Source of the DNA: CAXMNX01 sp964194845
GTDB taxonomy: Bacteria > Pseudomonadota > Alphaproteobacteria > Rhodobacterales > Rhodobacteraceae
NCBI GenBank assembly: GCA_964194845.1
Contig: CAXMNX010000066.1
Location: forward strand, 1-52,469
Reading direction: 5' to 3'
Length of the DNA stretch: 52,469 nt
This document shows, piece by piece, positions 7,050-16,110 of this stretch. A program made the position numbers and the translations under genes. The stretch's first letter is position 1. The number at the start of each line of letters is the position of its first letter. The notes beneath the pieces were generated by a model. The model ran no database searches. It was given only the letters and a program-made list of their open reading frames with translations, and was not told where the DNA came from.

Positions 7050-8477
7050 ATGACATTTGATAGGTATTTAAAGGCGGCGATAATAAGTTTCGCCGTAACA
7101 ACTGCGGCCGTGTCCCAAGGCGGGGCCCAGTCACTGACGGTGATGCAGGGAGAGGTGTCGTCCGCGTTGCAGGTTCCAATGAACCGAGCAGTCGTGGTCG
7201 AGGCCGAAAACCCATTTGCAGAACTGAGTATTGCAAACCCTGGCATCGCGGATATCTCCACGCTGTCGGATCGCACGATTTATGTGCTCGGCAAAGCGCC
7301 GGGCCGTACAACCTTAACACTGCTCGGCCCCGATGGCCGCCTGATCACGAACGTTGAAGTTCAGGTGACCCCGGATATTGCCGAGTTTAAAGAACGGCTT
7401 CGCCAAATCCTTCCAGGTGAACCGATCGAAGTGCGCACGGCAAACGATGGTATCGTGTTGTCGGGCGTTGTATCCTCGATCGCTCGTTTGGATCGGGCGC
7501 TTGATCTTGCCCATCGCTATGCGCCGGATCGGGTGTCTAACCTGATGGTTGTCGGTGGCACCCAGCAGGTGATGCTGAAAGTACGGTTCGCTGAAGTTGA
7601 ACGCCGCGTCATCAAAGAATTGTCGGCAGGCTTGAACATCGTCGAAGCTGGCACCGATGTTGCGGTTTCGGCCGCCTCAGGTTCCGGTGCCCTAGTTCCT
7701 GGCACCACGATTGGTGATCCCGGATCGGTTATCCTCAACACTGACGCAACGTCTGTCGGACAGTTCGCACTCGGGTTCGATATCGGCAGCGTTGGCTTCG
7801 GTGTTCTGATCGAGGCTCTGGAATCAAAGAACCTCGTCCGCACGCTGGCTGAACCAAACCTGACAGCACTTTCCGGCCAGGAAGCTAGCTTCCTTGCTGG
7901 CGGCGAATTTCCGATCCCCGTTGTCGATGAAGACGGCAGCGTGACCATTGAATATAAGCCCTTTGGCGTGCAGTTGAACTTCACGCCGCGGGTTGTTGAT
8001 GGGCAACGCATCAATCTCGAGCTGAACGCGGCGGTCTCGACAATCAGCAGCGAGGCGTCGATCAGCACTACTGGCATCTCGGTGCCCGGGTTTACGCGGC
8101 GCGAAACCAAAACCACGGTTGAGATGCTTGACGGTCAAAGCTTCGCTGTTGCGGGTCTTCTGCAAGACGACTTTACCGACACCGCAGCGCAGGTGCCGTG
8201 GCTGGGCGATATACCGATCCTCGGTGCGCTTTTCCGCAGTGCAAGCTACGAACGCCATCAGTCTGAGCTGGTAGTCATCATCACCCCGCACCTGGTCCAA
8301 CCGACCCGTGGCGAGGCGCTGGCGCTGCCGACAGACCGCGTTCGTATCCCGACCGAATCCGAGCTGTTCCTCTTTGGCCAAATGGCCCGTCCGGCAGGTG
8401 CACCACGCACCGGTGCGGCGGGCGAAGTGGCCAGGCAGGACTTTGGCGGCTCGTATGGCTATGTGATGGAGTGTTGA
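7050..8477 (+). CDS. cpaC: Tad pilus secretin CpaC/RcpA
   Basis: A 475-residue outer-membrane secretin that forms the pore for Flp pili. It has a signal peptide (about 1-26, ending Gly-Ala-Gln), an N-terminal periplasmic domain (about 30-100), a BON-like region (about 115-170) and the secretin domain (about 240-415). That domain includes Glu-Pro-Asn-Leu-Thr-Ala-Leu-Ser-Gly and Val-Pro-x-Leu-Gly-Asp-Ile-Pro-Ile-Leu-Gly, the latter being the classic type II secretin signature. A GTG at 7029 is in frame, but the ATG at 7050 has AAAGGCAGG upstream and gives a normal signal peptide, so I chose it. The stop lies 2 bases before the next gene's ATG. Confidence 0.95.
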   Translation: MTFDRYLKAAIISFAVTTAAVSQGGAQSLTVMQGEVSSALQVPMNRAVVVEAENPFAELSIANPGIADISTLSDRTIYVLGKAPGRTTLTLLGPDGRLITNVEVQVTPDIAEFKERLRQILPGEPIEVRTANDGIVLSGVVSSIARLDRALDLAHRYAPDRVSNLMVVGGTQQVMLKVRFAEVERRVIKELSAGLNIVEAGTDVAVSAASGSGALVPGTTIGDPGSVILNTDATSVGQFALGFDIGSVGFGVLIEALESKNLVRTLAEPNLTALSGQEASFLAGGEFPIPVVDEDGSVTIEYKPFGVQLNFTPRVVDGQRINLELNAAVSTISSEASISTTGISVPGFTRRETKTTVEMLDGQSFAVAGLLQDDFTDTAAQVPWLGDIPILGALFRSASYERHQSELVVIITPHLVQPTRGEALALPTDRVRIPTESELFLFGQMARPAGAPRTGAAGEVARQDFGGSYGYVMEC

Positions 8478-8479
8478 CA

Positions 8480-9142
8480 ATGACCCTCAAGATCAAAACA
8501 CTTCTTGTCGGGGCCAGCGTGCTTGCTCTGACGGCCTGCAGCGACAGTTCATCGTTCGACCACGAAGCGGGCGCGTTCATTGACGAGGGTGGCTTCGGCA
8601 ACCCAACAATGAACAACACACAGATCCAGAACGGCGACATCACGTTTCTGGCGAACCTGAACCAGCGATTTTCGGCGGAAGTGCCGACGATGGTGACGTT
8701 CGAGTTCGACGGGGCAGTCTTGGATGCCGACGCAAAAGCGGTTCTGCGCGAGCAGGCCGACTGGATCCGTCAGTTCCCGGAAATTCGTTTCAGCGTTTTC
8801 GGGCATACCGATGCGGTTGGCCCGGACAGCTATAACCGGGGTCTGGGTCGGCGCCGCGCTAATGCCGCTGTGAATTACCTTGTAAGCCAGGGTGTCAACA
8901 GGTCACGGCTGAAAGCGCTTGTGTCATTCGGTGAATCGCGGCTTGCCGTCGATACCTCGGATCGCGAGCGTCGCAATCGGCGCACCGTGACCGAAGTGTC
9001 GGGTGTAGTCCAAAATCACCCGATGGTTCTGAATGGCAAATACGCCGAGGTAATCTTCCGCGATTATGTTCGCAGCGCGACCTTGCCGCAGCAGATCGGC
9101 GGCGGCGGCTTGGAGGCGATCTCAGGCCAGGCCGACAACTAG
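8480..9142 (+). CDS. OmpA-family lipoprotein of the Tad cluster
   Basis: A 220-residue lipoprotein with lipobox Leu-Thr-Ala-Cys (Cys20) and a C-terminal OmpA/peptidoglycan-binding domain (about 75-180). The domain has Phe-Glu-Phe-Asp, Gly-His-Thr-Asp-Ala-Val-Gly and the Asn-Arg-Arg-Thr end motif. It sits exactly where cpaD is found in Caulobacter-type clusters, so it may serve as the secretin pilot or wall anchor in place of CpaD; this substitution is inferred from position. ATG at 8480 is preferred to an earlier in-frame GTG (8471) because GGAG lies about 8 bases before it and the lipobox then sits at the usual distance. A strong terminator follows. Confidence 0.88.
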   Translation: MTLKIKTLLVGASVLALTACSDSSSFDHEAGAFIDEGGFGNPTMNNTQIQNGDITFLANLNQRFSAEVPTMVTFEFDGAVLDADAKAVLREQADWIRQFPEIRFSVFGHTDAVGPDSYNRGLGRRRANAAVNYLVSQGVNRSRLKALVSFGESRLAVDTSDRERRNRRTVTEVSGVVQNHPMVLNGKYAEVIFRDYVRSATLPQQIGGGGLEAISGQADN

Positions 9143-9166
9143 GCCAGACCAAAATAAATTGTTTCG

Positions 9167-9192
9167 AGGGGCGGCCAATGGCCGCCCCTTTT
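9167..9192 (+). terminator. Rho-independent terminator after the OmpA-like gene
   Basis: Arms of 10 bases, AGGGGCGGCC (9167-9176) and GGCCGCCCCT (9180-9189), with a 3-base loop. The last T of the arm starts a TTTT run. It divides the Tad cluster into a secretin half and a motor half. Confidence 0.85.
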
Positions 9193-9374
9193 GCTTGTAC
9201 CGTCTCGGAATACCGAATAATTACGGTTTTTTGGCCACAATGTCGCCGATATTGATGGTCAGGTTCCATCGCAGGGGAGACCTGCGTGCAGAGAATCGCG
9301 GGCGCGCTTTCGGCCTTCCCTACCGGATTGGTGGGTTCCGTGTAGTTCGGACCCGAGTCGGAAACGAAGGACGT

Positions 9375-10637
9375 ATGGGTATGACGAGCAACGCGGCAAT
9401 ACAGGAAGAACCGGCGCAGATCATGGCGTGTACGATCAGCCGGGACGTTCAGAATTTCGATCTTCTGATCGAAGACATGGAAGCAGAATGTGGGGAAAGC
9501 TGGGGCGATATTTCATTTGACGATGCCGAGGTTTTTCTGAAGCAACCGGATTCCGAAACGCTGGAATTCGTGGCAATTGCCATCGACCAGGAAGATGAGG
9601 CGAATATCGACCTGGTCGCTGACCTGGTAAAGACCGCAAAAGCGAACGACATCAAAGCGATAGTCATCGCCGAAGAGGTCAGCCCGATCGCGCTGCACCA
9701 ATTGCTGAAGCTTGGTGCCGAAGAATTTGTTCCCTACCCGCTTCCGGACGGCGCGCTTCACGATGCAATCGAACGTATGCGCCGCAACGCCCAGATGCTG
9801 GCCGCGGCTTCAGAAATCCCCGATGGGATGAAAAACAAGCTCAAGGCCACCGGCGACCGAGATGGCGTGGTGCTTCCGGTCCAGGGTCTTTCGGGCGGAA
9901 CCGGAACGACGACGTTCGCCGTCAACCTGGCCTGGGAGCTGGCGAATATTGATGACGACGGCGAAGTCCCGCGCGTTTGTCTTTTGGACTTTGACCTACA
10001 ATTCGGGTCGGTATCGACCTATCTTGACCTGCCGCGCCGTGAGTCCGTGTTCGAGCTGTTGCAGGACACCGCCTCGATGGACAGCGACAGTTTTATGCAG
10101 GCGTTACTGACCTTTAACGACAAGCTGCACGTTCTGACATCACCCAGCGAGTTGATCCCGTTCGATATGATCAACCAGGAAGACGTCGAACGGATCATCG
10201 AGGTTGCGCGCACTAATTTCGACTATGTGGTCATCGACATGCCGCACAACGTGGTGAATTGGACGGAAACAGTTCTGCACGCGGCACACGTCTATTTCGG
10301 CATGACAGAGCTTGATATGCGATCGGCCCAAAACACACTTCGGCTGATCCGCGCACTCAAGGGCGAGGAGCTACCTTTCAATAAGCTCCGCTATGTGCTG
10401 AACCGCGCGCCGAAGTTCACCGATCTGACCGGAAAAAGCCGCGTCAAACGCATGGCCGAAAGCCTGGATATCAAAATTGAAATACTGATGCCGGACGGCG
10501 GAAAGCAGGTCATTCAGTCGAACGACCATGGCATTCCTTTGAGCGAGGTTGCGGTGAAAAACCCGCTGCGCAAGGAAATTCAGAAACTCGCCGCGTCCGT
10601 TCACGAAACAAACCTAGAGGCCGCCACAGGCGCCTGA
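9375..10637 (+). CDS. cpaE: Tad pilus localisation ATPase-like protein CpaE/TadZ
   Basis: A 420-residue MinD/ParA-family protein. The N-terminal 150 residues resemble an atypical receiver domain without clear phospho-acceptor geometry, as in other CpaE/TadZ. The deviant Walker A region (about 173-180) reads Ser-Gly-Gly-Thr-Gly-Thr-Thr-Thr, so both lysines of the ParA motif are missing. A Val-Val-Ile-Asp-Met-Pro Walker B-like strand follows. CpaE positions the secretin and motor at the cell pole. The frame extends upstream, but GAAGGA lies just before the ATGs at 9375 and 9381; either may be used. It leads the motor gene set, with cpaF 19 bases downstream. Confidence 0.9.
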   Translation: MGMTSNAAIQEEPAQIMACTISRDVQNFDLLIEDMEAECGESWGDISFDDAEVFLKQPDSETLEFVAIAIDQEDEANIDLVADLVKTAKANDIKAIVIAEEVSPIALHQLLKLGAEEFVPYPLPDGALHDAIERMRRNAQMLAAASEIPDGMKNKLKATGDRDGVVLPVQGLSGGTGTTTFAVNLAWELANIDDDGEVPRVCLLDFDLQFGSVSTYLDLPRRESVFELLQDTASMDSDSFMQALLTFNDKLHVLTSPSELIPFDMINQEDVERIIEVARTNFDYVVIDMPHNVVNWTETVLHAAHVYFGMTELDMRSAQNTLRLIRALKGEELPFNKLRYVLNRAPKFTDLTGKSRVKRMAESLDIKIEILMPDGGKQVIQSNDHGIPLSEVAVKNPLRKEIQKLAASVHETNLEAATGA

Positions 10638-10656
10638 GCGATTAAGGAGCAAGCCG

Positions 10657-12123
10657 TTGTTTTCAAAATATAAGAAAAGCGGCGGCCAGGGTGGGGAACC
10701 CGGCACGCCAGAACTGACAAGTATCCCCGGTGGTCAAGCGCCTGTTCCCCACGGGCAGACGGCACCTACCGCCGCGGAACCGGGAGCGAAGCGCCGGGCA
10801 CTAAGCAAATCGCTGTCCCATGTCGCACCCGTCGACAAAGAAAAGAAACGCAAGGAGCGGCTTGGCGAGATTAAGCTGGAACTTCATAAGCGTCTTCTGG
10901 ACAACCTGAACCTCAGCGCGCTTGATACCGCCACTGAGAGTGATCTGCGCGCCGAGATCGTTGCGATCTCTGGTGAAGCGCTGGACGAAATGGGCGTCGT
11001 TCTTAATCGCGAAGAGCGCCAATTACTGAACCAGGACCTTTATGATGAAGTCACCGGCCTTGGACCGCTGGAACCGCTTCTGAAAGACGACAGCATCAAC
11101 GATATTCTGGTCAATGGCCCGCAACAGGTCTTTATCGAACGCGCCGGTAAGCTTGAACTGACCGATACCTCGTTCAAGGACGAACGGCACCTTCTGCGGA
11201 TCATCGACAAGATCGTGTCAGCCGTGGGTCGCCGGGTCGACGAGTCCAACCCCTACGTTGACGCCCGCCTGGCAGATGGATCGCGTTTCAACGCGATGGT
11301 CCCGCCGATCGCTGTCGACGGATCGCTGGTTTCTATTCGTAAGTTCAAAAAGGAAAAACTCGGCATTGACGACCTCGTCAATTTCGGCGCTTTCACCGAG
11401 GAAATGGCCGCCTATCTTCAGGCCGCCGTCGCCACCCGACTGAACATCATCGTATCGGGCGGAACGGGTTCGGGTAAAACGACAACGCTGAACGGGCTGT
11501 CTTCTTTCATCGACGATGCCGAACGCATCCTGACGATCGAGGACACGGCAGAACTTCAGCTTCAGCAAACGCATGTGGGTCGGATGGAAAGCCGCCCGCC
11601 GAATGTGGAAGGCAAGGGCGCAGTCAGCCAGCGCGACTGTCTTAGAAACGCACTTCGGATGCGCCCCGACCGCATCATCGTTGGTGAGACACGGGGCGAA
11701 GAGGTCATCGACATGTTGCAGGCGATGAACACCGGCCACGACGGGTCAATGACAACGATCCACGCCAACAGCGCCCGCGACAGCGTAAGCCGCCTTGAAA
11801 ACATGATTTCGATGGCCGGGATCGAGATGCCACTGAAGGCCGTGCGCAGTCAGATCTCATCGGCGGTAAACCTGATCGTTCAGGCAAGTCGATTGCAGGA
11901 CGGCTCGCGGCGAATGGTGTCGATCACCGAAGTGACCGGCATGGAAGGCGAAGTGATCTCGATGCAGGAAATATTCCGGTATCAGCGGGTCGGCCTAACG
12001 CCTGACAACCAGATCATCGGCCATTTCACGGCCACTGGTGTGCGCAGCCATTTCTCGGAACGATTCAAGATGTGGGGCTACGATCTGCCCTCCAATATCT
12101 TCGAACCCTTTGCGGCGGAGTAA
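10657..12123 (+). CDS. cpaF: Tad pilus secretion ATPase CpaF/TadA
   Basis: A 488-residue type II/IV secretion ATPase that powers pilus assembly from the cytoplasmic face. The start is TTG at 10657, with AAGGAG 8 bases upstream and no better ATG in the right place. An N-terminal basic, variable region (1-80) precedes the core. Walker A Gly-Gly-Thr-Gly-Ser-Gly-Lys-Thr is at 268-275. The Asp box is followed by Ile-Ile-Val-Gly-Glu-Thr-Arg-Gly-Glu, and the His box Thr-Thr-Ile-His-Ala-Asn is complete. All catalytic motifs are present, so the motor should be active. It would work with TadB and TadC, the next two genes. Confidence 0.95.
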   Translation: MFSKYKKSGGQGGEPGTPELTSIPGGQAPVPHGQTAPTAAEPGAKRRALSKSLSHVAPVDKEKKRKERLGEIKLELHKRLLDNLNLSALDTATESDLRAEIVAISGEALDEMGVVLNREERQLLNQDLYDEVTGLGPLEPLLKDDSINDILVNGPQQVFIERAGKLELTDTSFKDERHLLRIIDKIVSAVGRRVDESNPYVDARLADGSRFNAMVPPIAVDGSLVSIRKFKKEKLGIDDLVNFGAFTEEMAAYLQAAVATRLNIIVSGGTGSGKTTTLNGLSSFIDDAERILTIEDTAELQLQQTHVGRMESRPPNVEGKGAVSQRDCLRNALRMRPDRIIVGETRGEEVIDMLQAMNTGHDGSMTTIHANSARDSVSRLENMISMAGIEMPLKAVRSQISSAVNLIVQASRLQDGSRRMVSITEVTGMEGEVISMQEIFRYQRVGLTPDNQIIGHFTATGVRSHFSERFKMWGYDLPSNIFEPFAAE

Positions 12124-12129
12124 GAACTA

Positions 12130-13098
12130 ATGGTTATCAGCGCAGAGCCGCTAATTTACGGACTTATCTTTATCGCCGTCCTGGCGTTGGTTCAGGGCAT
12201 TTACCTGACGGTATTCGGAAAATCGATCAGCCTGAACAACCGGGTCAATCGCAGACTGGATATGCTGGAGCGCGGCGCGGGCCGCGAACAGGTGCTTGAA
12301 CAGCTCCGAAAGGAAATGTCTCAGCACATGAAATCGAGAAGCATTCCGCTTTATGCGATTCTGGCTGAGAAGGCGCAAAAGGCGAACATTGCTTTCACCC
12401 CAAGCCAGCTGATCATGGTGATGGGCATACTAAGCGTCGTTGCATTTGTCGGGCTAACGTTTGCGACCGGCGCTTCGTTCCCGATCCGTATCGTGGTGGG
12501 GATCGCAATGGGCATCGGCGCGGTCTATGTCTGGATCAACAACACCGCAAAGAAGCGGATGGGAATGATCGAAGAGCAGCTTCCCGAAGCCGTCGAACTG
12601 ATGGTTCGGTCGCTGCGCGTCGGTCACCCGTTTACATCAGCATTGCAGATTGTTGCAAAAGAGGTGCCCGACCCGCTTGGGTCCGAGATGGGCGTGATAT
12701 CAGACGAGTCGGCTTACGGTCGTGACGTCGGTGATGCGCTGAAGCACATGGCGGAACGGATGGATATGCAGGATCTGCGCTTCCTTGCTGTTGCCGTGAC
12801 AATTCAGCAAACCTCGGGGGGTAACCTGGCCGAAATCCTTGATGGATTGGCCAAAGTGATCCGGGCACGTTTCAAATTGTTCCGCCGCGTGCGGGCAATT
12901 ACCGCGGAAGCCAAGTGGTCAGGTATGTTCCTGTCACTGTTCCCGATTGTGGCTTTGGTCATGATCAACGTCATTCAGCCCAACTATTATGACGACGTGA
13001 AAGAAACGTCGGTCTTTATCCCTGCCTGTCTGGTCGTGGCCGCGTTTCTCGTGGTGAATATTTTCGTCATGAAAGCCCTCGTAAACATCAAGGTGTAA
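12130..13098 (+). CDS. tadB: Tad inner-membrane platform protein TadB
   Basis: A 322-residue polytopic protein of the type II secretion F (GspF/PilC) family. Membrane segments are predicted near 7-27, 93-113, 118-137, 268-290 and 297-319. The T2SSF domain (about 150-290) contains Gln-Leu-Pro-Glu-Ala-Val-Glu-Leu and Gln-Thr-Ser-Gly-Gly-Asn-Leu, typical of TadB. It forms the inner-membrane platform with TadC on which CpaF acts. It starts 6 bases after cpaF and ends 5 bases before tadC, so the three are clearly one operon. Confidence 0.94.
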   Translation: MVISAEPLIYGLIFIAVLALVQGIYLTVFGKSISLNNRVNRRLDMLERGAGREQVLEQLRKEMSQHMKSRSIPLYAILAEKAQKANIAFTPSQLIMVMGILSVVAFVGLTFATGASFPIRIVVGIAMGIGAVYVWINNTAKKRMGMIEEQLPEAVELMVRSLRVGHPFTSALQIVAKEVPDPLGSEMGVISDESAYGRDVGDALKHMAERMDMQDLRFLAVAVTIQQTSGGNLAEILDGLAKVIRARFKLFRRVRAITAEAKWSGMFLSLFPIVALVMINVIQPNYYDDVKETSVFIPACLVVAAFLVVNIFVMKALVNIKV

Positions 13099-13103
13099 GC
13101 CCA

Positions 13104-14117
13104 ATGGAACGAATTTTTACAATCTATGATGCGGCAAACGCCTTTCTGACCGAAAATTTCGGTGCGCTGGGGCCGCTTCTGGTAATCGGCGTGCTGGGCA
13201 TGTTCCTTGTATTGCTGACGCTGCCAATCCTGATGCGGCGCCAAGCCGATCCGCTGGACAAGCTGCGCGACGCTGCGCGGGCAAGCGCATCGGCCTCGGA
13301 CGAAGACGGCAAGCATAAAAAGTTGCGCAGAGGCCGGGGTGGCAAGGGTGCCAAGCTGGAGAAATATTCCAGTTTCCTCGAGCCGCAGAACGAGGCAGAG
13401 TATTCCGCCGTCGCACTGAAACTTCTTCAGGCAGGTTACCGGGGAAAGGATGCTGTTCGCACCTATCATTTCCTTCAGTTTGCGCTGGGAATCGCATTCC
13501 TTTTGTTGGGCATCGCATATGCAATATACACCAGCGTCAGCGGTGAACCCACGACCCAATCGCTGATCCTGTCAATCGTCATTCCCGGCGCAATCGGATA
13601 CATGCTTCCGAAATACTGGGTGACGCGCCGACAGACTGCGCGCCAGGAAGAAATTATCAATGGATTCCCGGACTCGCTGGATATGTTGCTGGTCTGCGTT
13701 GAAGCCGGGCAATCGCTGGATCAGTCGATCATCAGGGTCAGCGGTGAAATCCGCGCCGGCTTCCCTGCCCTTGCTGACGAACTTGAAATTGTTTCGCAGG
13801 AAATGAAGGCCGGTAAAGACAGAACCTCGGTTCTTCGCGACATGTCTGAACGCGCTGGCGTCGCTGACGTATCCAGCTTTGTCACCGTTCTGATCCAATC
13901 GTCCCAGTTCGGCACCTCGATCGCCGACGCATTGCGCGTTTATGGCGCCGAGATGCGCGACAAACGCGTCATGCGCGCCGAAGAGAAGGCAAACACCTTG
14001 CCCACGAAGATGACCCTTGCCACAATGATGCTGACCGTGCCGCCGCTTTTGATTATTCTGATCGGGCCATCGATTTACAAAGTCGCGCAAACGCTAAGCC
14101 AGGCGACCAACTTCTAA
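13104..14117 (+). CDS. tadC: Tad inner-membrane platform protein TadC
   Basis: A 337-residue T2SSF-family protein, a paralogue of TadB. The N-terminal membrane segment (about 13-38) is followed by a basic cytoplasmic stretch rich in Lys-Arg-Gly, two further segments (about 115-165), a T2SSF domain (about 190-305) and a C-terminal segment (about 305-327). The Gly-Phe-Pro-Asp-Ser-Leu-Asp and Val-Glu-Ala-Gly-Gln-Ser-Leu motifs fit TadC rather than TadB. It lies between tadB and the TadD-like gene, only 8 bases before the latter. Confidence 0.94.
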   Translation: MERIFTIYDAANAFLTENFGALGPLLVIGVLGMFLVLLTLPILMRRQADPLDKLRDAARASASASDEDGKHKKLRRGRGGKGAKLEKYSSFLEPQNEAEYSAVALKLLQAGYRGKDAVRTYHFLQFALGIAFLLLGIAYAIYTSVSGEPTTQSLILSIVIPGAIGYMLPKYWVTRRQTARQEEIINGFPDSLDMLLVCVEAGQSLDQSIIRVSGEIRAGFPALADELEIVSQEMKAGKDRTSVLRDMSERAGVADVSSFVTVLIQSSQFGTSIADALRVYGAEMRDKRVMRAEEKANTLPTKMTLATMMLTVPPLLIILIGPSIYKVAQTLSQATNF

Positions 14118-14125
14118 AGGGCAGA

Positions 14126-14698
14126 ATGCGCCTGAAAAATCTGAGAACTGGCATTGCCGTTCTGGCAGTTTTGGCCGCCTGTGACACCACGGGCGGCCTG
14201 CGTCAGTCTGGGGACAGTCCTTTTGCTCCGGCTGGTGTCGGAAGCGCGGAATATGTCGACGGCCTGATCGTCGGGCACCGGCTGATGGAATTCGGCGAAT
14301 ATGAACTTGCGCTCAAGTCCTATCTTCGCGCCGCCGTAGATCAGGGCATCAATGTCGATGTGCTTTCCGCCATCGGCTCTGCGAACCTGCAACTTGGCCG
14401 ACTGAACCAGGCCGAGCAGATCCTGCGCCGCGCAACCGAGGAAGACGAGACATTCCCGCCTGCGTGGAACAATCTTGGCGTCGTCTTGATGGAAAAAGGT
14501 CAATACGGCGAAGCAAGCCGGGTATTTCGGCTGGCATTTGCACTGGACAACGGGCGAAGCGCGGAAATTCGCAACAATCTCCGCTTAGCCCTCGCAAATC
14601 TCAATAATCCCGATTACTCTGCGGCCCAGAATGAGTTCCGCCTGGTGCGCAGGGGGCCTGGACACTACAGGATCCTTTCGACACCTGAGACCCCGTAA
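14126..14698 (+). CDS. tadD: TadD-like TPR lipoprotein
   Basis: A 190-residue lipoprotein with lipobox Leu-Ala-Ala-Cys (Cys19). TPR-type helical repeats cover about 50-150, including an Ala-Trp-Asn-Asn-Leu-Gly-Val segment typical of TPR motifs. TadD proteins sit at the outer membrane and are needed for secretin assembly. The gene follows tadC by 8 bases. A second TPR lipoprotein follows, so the cluster has two proteins of this type. Confidence 0.87.
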   Translation: MRLKNLRTGIAVLAVLAACDTTGGLRQSGDSPFAPAGVGSAEYVDGLIVGHRLMEFGEYELALKSYLRAAVDQGINVDVLSAIGSANLQLGRLNQAEQILRRATEEDETFPPAWNNLGVVLMEKGQYGEASRVFRLAFALDNGRSAEIRNNLRLALANLNNPDYSAAQNEFRLVRRGPGHYRILSTPETP

Positions 14699-14744
14699 AG
14701 AGGGTCGCAAAAGGCGGGCGCGAGCAGCAAAGGGACTGAGCGTC

Positions 14745-15605
14745 ATGCGCCGGGACGGTATTATTTTTTGTATATTTATCAGCGCCATAGGCCTTTCAGC
14801 TTGTGACCAGGATCTGTCGGACGCCGATGTTGAACGGGCATTGAAGGACGTCAACGTCATTGACGAGACAAACCTGAATGATGTGATGCTGACAGTTGCC
14901 GATCCCGATGAGGCGGTGACCTATTTTCAACGAACACTCGCGGCAAATCCGGGCCGCATCGACCTGCAACGCGGGCTTGCAATATCACTTGTTCGTGCTG
15001 GCAAGTCGACGGCAGCTTCATCGGCCTGGGCCAACGTGCTGGAAAACCCCGACGCGACAGATGAGGACCGGGTTGAGTATGCCGATGCGCTGATCCGGTC
15101 GAACCAGTGGGAACGCGCCGAAGCCGAGTTGAACAAAGTTCCGCCCACGCACGAGACCTTCAAACGATATCGTCTGGAAGCAATGATCGCCGACAGCAAT
15201 CAGGAATGGAGCAAGGCCGACAGCTTTTATGAGATTGCGGTCGGGCTTACGACAAAACCTTCGGGCACATTGAACAACTGGGGTTATAGCCACCTGACAC
15301 GTGGCAATTACTCTGAGGCCGAACGATTGTTCGGTGAATCGCTGACGTATGATTCAACGCTGTTCACGGCGAAGAACAATCTGGTTCTCGCCCGGGCTGC
15401 ACAACGACGTTATGAGATGCCGGTTGTGCCGATGACGCAATCCGAACGGGCGCAGCTTTTGCACACCGCAGCCCTTTCCGCGATCAAGCAGGGCGACATC
15501 AACACCGGAAAAAGTTTGCTGCAAGAGGCCATTGATACGCACCCGCAATTCTTCGAAGCGGCAGTACGTAGCCTTGAAGCGCTAGAAAATTACGTAAGCA
15601 ACTAA
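14745..15605 (+). CDS. Second TPR lipoprotein of the Tad cluster
   Basis: A 286-residue lipoprotein with lipobox Leu-Ser-Ala-Cys (Cys20) and TPR-like repeats over about 60-270. One reads Leu-Asn-Asn-Trp-Gly-Tyr-Ser-His-Leu-Thr-Arg-Gly and another Ala-Lys-Asn-Asn-Leu-Val-Leu-Ala. The start at 14745 is chosen because it has AAAGGGA upstream and places the lipobox correctly; the frame is open further 5'. It is probably a second TadD-type factor, perhaps for a different partner. It lies in the same operon, 16 bases before cpaA. Confidence 0.85.
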   Translation: MRRDGIIFCIFISAIGLSACDQDLSDADVERALKDVNVIDETNLNDVMLTVADPDEAVTYFQRTLAANPGRIDLQRGLAISLVRAGKSTAASSAWANVLENPDATDEDRVEYADALIRSNQWERAEAELNKVPPTHETFKRYRLEAMIADSNQEWSKADSFYEIAVGLTTKPSGTLNNWGYSHLTRGNYSEAERLFGESLTYDSTLFTAKNNLVLARAAQRRYEMPVVPMTQSERAQLLHTAALSAIKQGDINTGKSLLQEAIDTHPQFFEAAVRSLEALENYVSN

Positions 15606-15621
15606 AGCGAGCAGGCGGCAA

Positions 15622-16110
15622 ATGGTGACAACCTGGACCACAGCGGTGTGGTTTCTTCCTTTCGTCGTACCCATCGCAATTTGGGTCGCGTGGAGCGACA
15701 TGGCCACGATGAAAATCCCCAACAAAGCGGTTGGCGCTTTGCTGGTGGTGTTCGCTGTCGTCGGCGTGATGGCCCTGCCCTTTACGGATTATCTTTGGCG
15801 GTATGCACATTTCGCCGTTGTTTTGGCGATTGGATTTGGACTGAGTTCGGTTCGCGTTCTTGGCGCTGGCGACGCAAAATTTTCCGCCGCTATGGCGCCC
15901 TTTATCGCGTTGTCCGACTGGCTTTTGTTTATGTATTTGTTAGGCGGCGTGATGATCGCCGCGTTCGTCATTCACCGAGCGGTTCGCGCATCGTCGATAA
16001 GGGAAAAATTTCCGCATTGGGAAAGTTGGAGCCGACGCGAATTTCCAATGGGGTTCGCATTGGCACCATCGCTGACCCTGTATTTTTTGATCGCGCTAAT
16101 TATAGGCTAA
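15622..16110 (+). CDS. cpaA: Prepilin peptidase CpaA/TadV (family A24)
   Basis: A 162-residue polytopic aspartic protease with about five membrane segments. The two catalytic aspartates are visible: Asp26 in Ser-Asp-Met-Ala-Thr-Met-Lys-Ile-Pro-Asn and Asp84 in the Gly-Ala-Gly-Asp motif. It lacks the N-terminal methyltransferase domain of PilD, as is normal for the short CpaA/TadV form. It would process the three pilins at the start of the cluster. The last 4 bases overlap the end of the convergent GT-C-like gene. Confidence 0.93.
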   Translation: MVTTWTTAVWFLPFVVPIAIWVAWSDMATMKIPNKAVGALLVVFAVVGVMALPFTDYLWRYAHFAVVLAIGFGLSSVRVLGAGDAKFSAAMAPFIALSDWLLFMYLLGGVMIAAFVIHRAVRASSIREKFPHWESWSRREFPMGFALAPSLTLYFLIALIIG

